DNA from: Candidatus Iainarchaeum sp.
GTDB lineage: Archaea; Iainarchaeota; Iainarchaeia; Iainarchaeales; JAXPJC01
NCBI GenBank assembly: GCA_018304445.1
Contig: JAGVWD010000053.1
Span: 1 to 5,306, forward strand
Direction of reading: 5' to 3'
Length of the DNA: 5,306 nucleotides
Shown here in pieces: positions 4,368 through 5,306 of the stretch. How positions within the stretch are numbered: the first letter of the stretch is position 1; the number at the start of each line of letters is the position of its first letter. Both the position numbers and the translations under genes were made by a program. Under the pieces are notes generated by a model. The model was not told the origin of the DNA and did no database searches. It was given only the letters and a program-made list of their open reading frames with translations.

Positions 4368-5306
4368 TTATGGCAAAAATATCTCCTTTTTTATTTTTTC
4401 CGGAAGATACTTCTTTGCCACAAAATCAAGGCTCTTGTTCGCAAGCGCCTGCTGCTCTATCCTGATTTTCTCATCAAGCGCTTTTTTTAATTCCTCTTGC
4501 CAGGGCTTGTTCTTGAACCACTCATAATTAAGCATTTCCTTTGCGCGCTTCACGTCTCCTTCCTTCATTTTTTCAGTTACGTTCTGCAGGCCATAATCCT
4601 TCACATCCTCAAGAGTCATTCCAACATATTTCGCATCAGGGCACGCAAGGAATTCCGAATGCGCTGCAAGCGCCATGGAGCCCTGCTTTATTACTGAGTA
4701 AATATACCATCCGAAAGGGTCCCCATCGGTATTGTGCACGCAGATAAAATTTGAAAAGAACCTGTGCGTATCAGCCATCTCTATATCATATACATACTGG
4801 TCTGTCGGCTCCACGCGCCCTATTTCCTTTATTCTTGCAAGTGTTGTTTTGCTGCTTGCAAAATCGTTCAGGATTTGTAAATTATCATTCAGCTTTCTGC
4901 CCTCAAGCAGCGCCCTTAGCTTCTTCTTTGAAATTCTTGGCCATTGGAATGTTGCCGGAGGCAATTTCTTTTCAAGTTCGCCCCTGAACTCATTCCTGAA
5001 ATCCTCCCTGAATCTCTCAACAAATTCCCTCGGCAGGCTGTCAAATTTAGGCGTTTTGATATAATCATTTGCAATATGCTGCAATGCCTGCGGATTGAGC
5101 TCTGAAACAACCTCCCCGAGCTTCAGCAGGGCCTCCTTGTTTGCAATGCTCACAAGATATGGCTTGTGCTTTGCGGCAACCTTTACTATCTGCACCCCTG
5201 AAGCTGTTGTCATTTCAACCTCGTGCTCATCGTAATCTTCCTTCGGATACTGGATTGTTGCATTTGCGCCAATCTGCGCAGCAAGCAGAACCAAATCATA
5301 GGCAAG
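4368..5306 (-). CDS. top6A: DNA topoisomerase VI subunit A, C-terminal part, interrupted by an intein; 5' end beyond window
   Basis: The frame is open from the window edge to TAA at 4368-4370; no true start is in the window. The last 120 residues (codons 4371-4730) are the C-terminal end of Top6A/Spo11: [18 protein letters not shown] starts with the DxD metal-binding motif of the Toprim domain, followed by [16 protein letters not shown], a VKDYGL segment, [12 protein letters not shown] and [12 protein letters not shown], all typical of the family. Topoisomerase VI (A2B2) breaks and passes both strands of DNA to relax and decatenate chromosomes using ATP; subunit A carries the cleaving Tyr, which lies upstream of the window. 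Everything encoded above 4730 is intein, not topoisomerase. After splicing, Thr (codon 4728-4730) would be the first residue of the C-extein. The gene is convergent with the HAD gene, with 46 bases between stop codons. An internal TTG at 5294 could be taken as a start but is simply a Leu inside the intein. Confidence 0.93.
   Translation of the reverse strand, partial: LAYDLVLLAAQIGANATIQYPKEDYDEHEVEMTTASGVQIVKVAAKHKPYLVSIANKEALLKLGEVVSELNPQALQHIANDYIKTPKFDSLPREFVERFREDFRNEFRGELEKKLPPATFQWPRISKKKLRALLEGRKLNDNLQILNDFASSKTTLARIKEIGRVEPTDQYVYDIEMADTHRFFSNFICVHNTDGDPFGWYIYSVIKQGSMALAAHSEFLACPDAKYVGMTLEDVKDYGLQNVTEKMKEGDVKRAKEMLNYEWFKNKPWQEELKKALDEKIRIEQQALANKSLDFVAKKYLPEKIKKEIFLP
4387..4399 (+). 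terminator. Possible oligo-T terminator for the HAD gene
   Basis: The plus strand reads TTTTTTATTTTTT 66 bases beyond the HAD stop codon. Runs of U are the main intrinsic termination signal in archaea. The run is also the antisense of Lys-rich codons (EKIKKE) at the 3' end of top6A, so its base content may merely reflect coding, and the HAD transcript would then overlap top6A by about 30 bases. Confidence 0.4.
4731..5306 (-). mobile_element. Intein in Top6A, C-terminal 192 residues
   Basis: The intein ends with the C-terminal splicing blocks of the Hint family: [13 protein letters not shown] (block F) and FICVHN (block G), with the penultimate His and terminal Asn (codon 4731-4733) required for Asn cyclisation. 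The next residue is Thr, an accepted +1 nucleophile, and topoisomerase sequence begins exactly there. Before block F is [13 protein letters not shown], the usual beta-strand lead-in. The first visible residues, [18 protein letters not shown], resemble the segment after the second LAGLIDADG helix in intein homing endonucleases, so an endonuclease domain probably lies across the window edge. Residues between (about 5160-4780) are charged and helical and I do not recognise them in detail. The N-terminal splicing half (block A, first Cys/Ser, block B) is outside the window. No frameshift or stop interrupts the visible part, so splicing looks intact. Confidence 0.9.

Overview
This window is almost certainly from an archaeon. 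One end holds the C-terminal part of the DNA topoisomerase VI A subunit, and the other holds an IorA-type indolepyruvate:ferredoxin oxidoreductase. Transcription signals are TATA-box-like AT blocks 23-38 bases upstream of start codons, and first genes of units mostly lack a Shine-Dalgarno site. A DPANN or other small anaerobic lineage would fit, but the lineage cannot be settled from 5.3 kb. Most coding sequence is moderately GC-rich (about 45-50% in the lines I counted). The HAD gene is far more AT-rich.

Layout. Positions 1-2188, minus strand, look like one unit read from high to low coordinates: an acylphosphatase with a long helical repeat tail (1550-2188), a 50-residue zinc-ribbon protein (1379-1531), then iorA (1-1319, cut by the window edge). 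Positions 2266-3453, minus strand, hold a stand-alone FMN-binding glutamate synthase domain. Positions 3454-3715 are a divergent intergenic region with a promoter at each end and an unexplained symmetric, GC-richer block between them. Positions 3716-4321, plus strand, hold an AT-rich HAD-family hydrolase. Positions 4368-5306, minus strand, hold the C-terminal end of Top6A, interrupted by an intein.

The main discovery is the intein. It ends in the motif VCIFNS-like order read as F-I-C-V-H-N, followed at once by T-D-G-D-P, so it sits exactly at the metal-binding DxD motif of the topoisomerase Toprim domain. Only the C-terminal 192 residues of the intein are in the window.

Working together: IorA and the glutamate synthase domain both belong to amino-acid and 2-oxoacid metabolism. 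Glutamate could feed the transaminases that make aryl-pyruvates, which IorAB then oxidises with ferredoxin. This link is inference, since they appear to be separate transcription units. The acylphosphatase would hydrolyse acyl phosphates, but its tail suggests an added structural or binding role. The HAD hydrolase and Top6A have no visible functional tie to the others.
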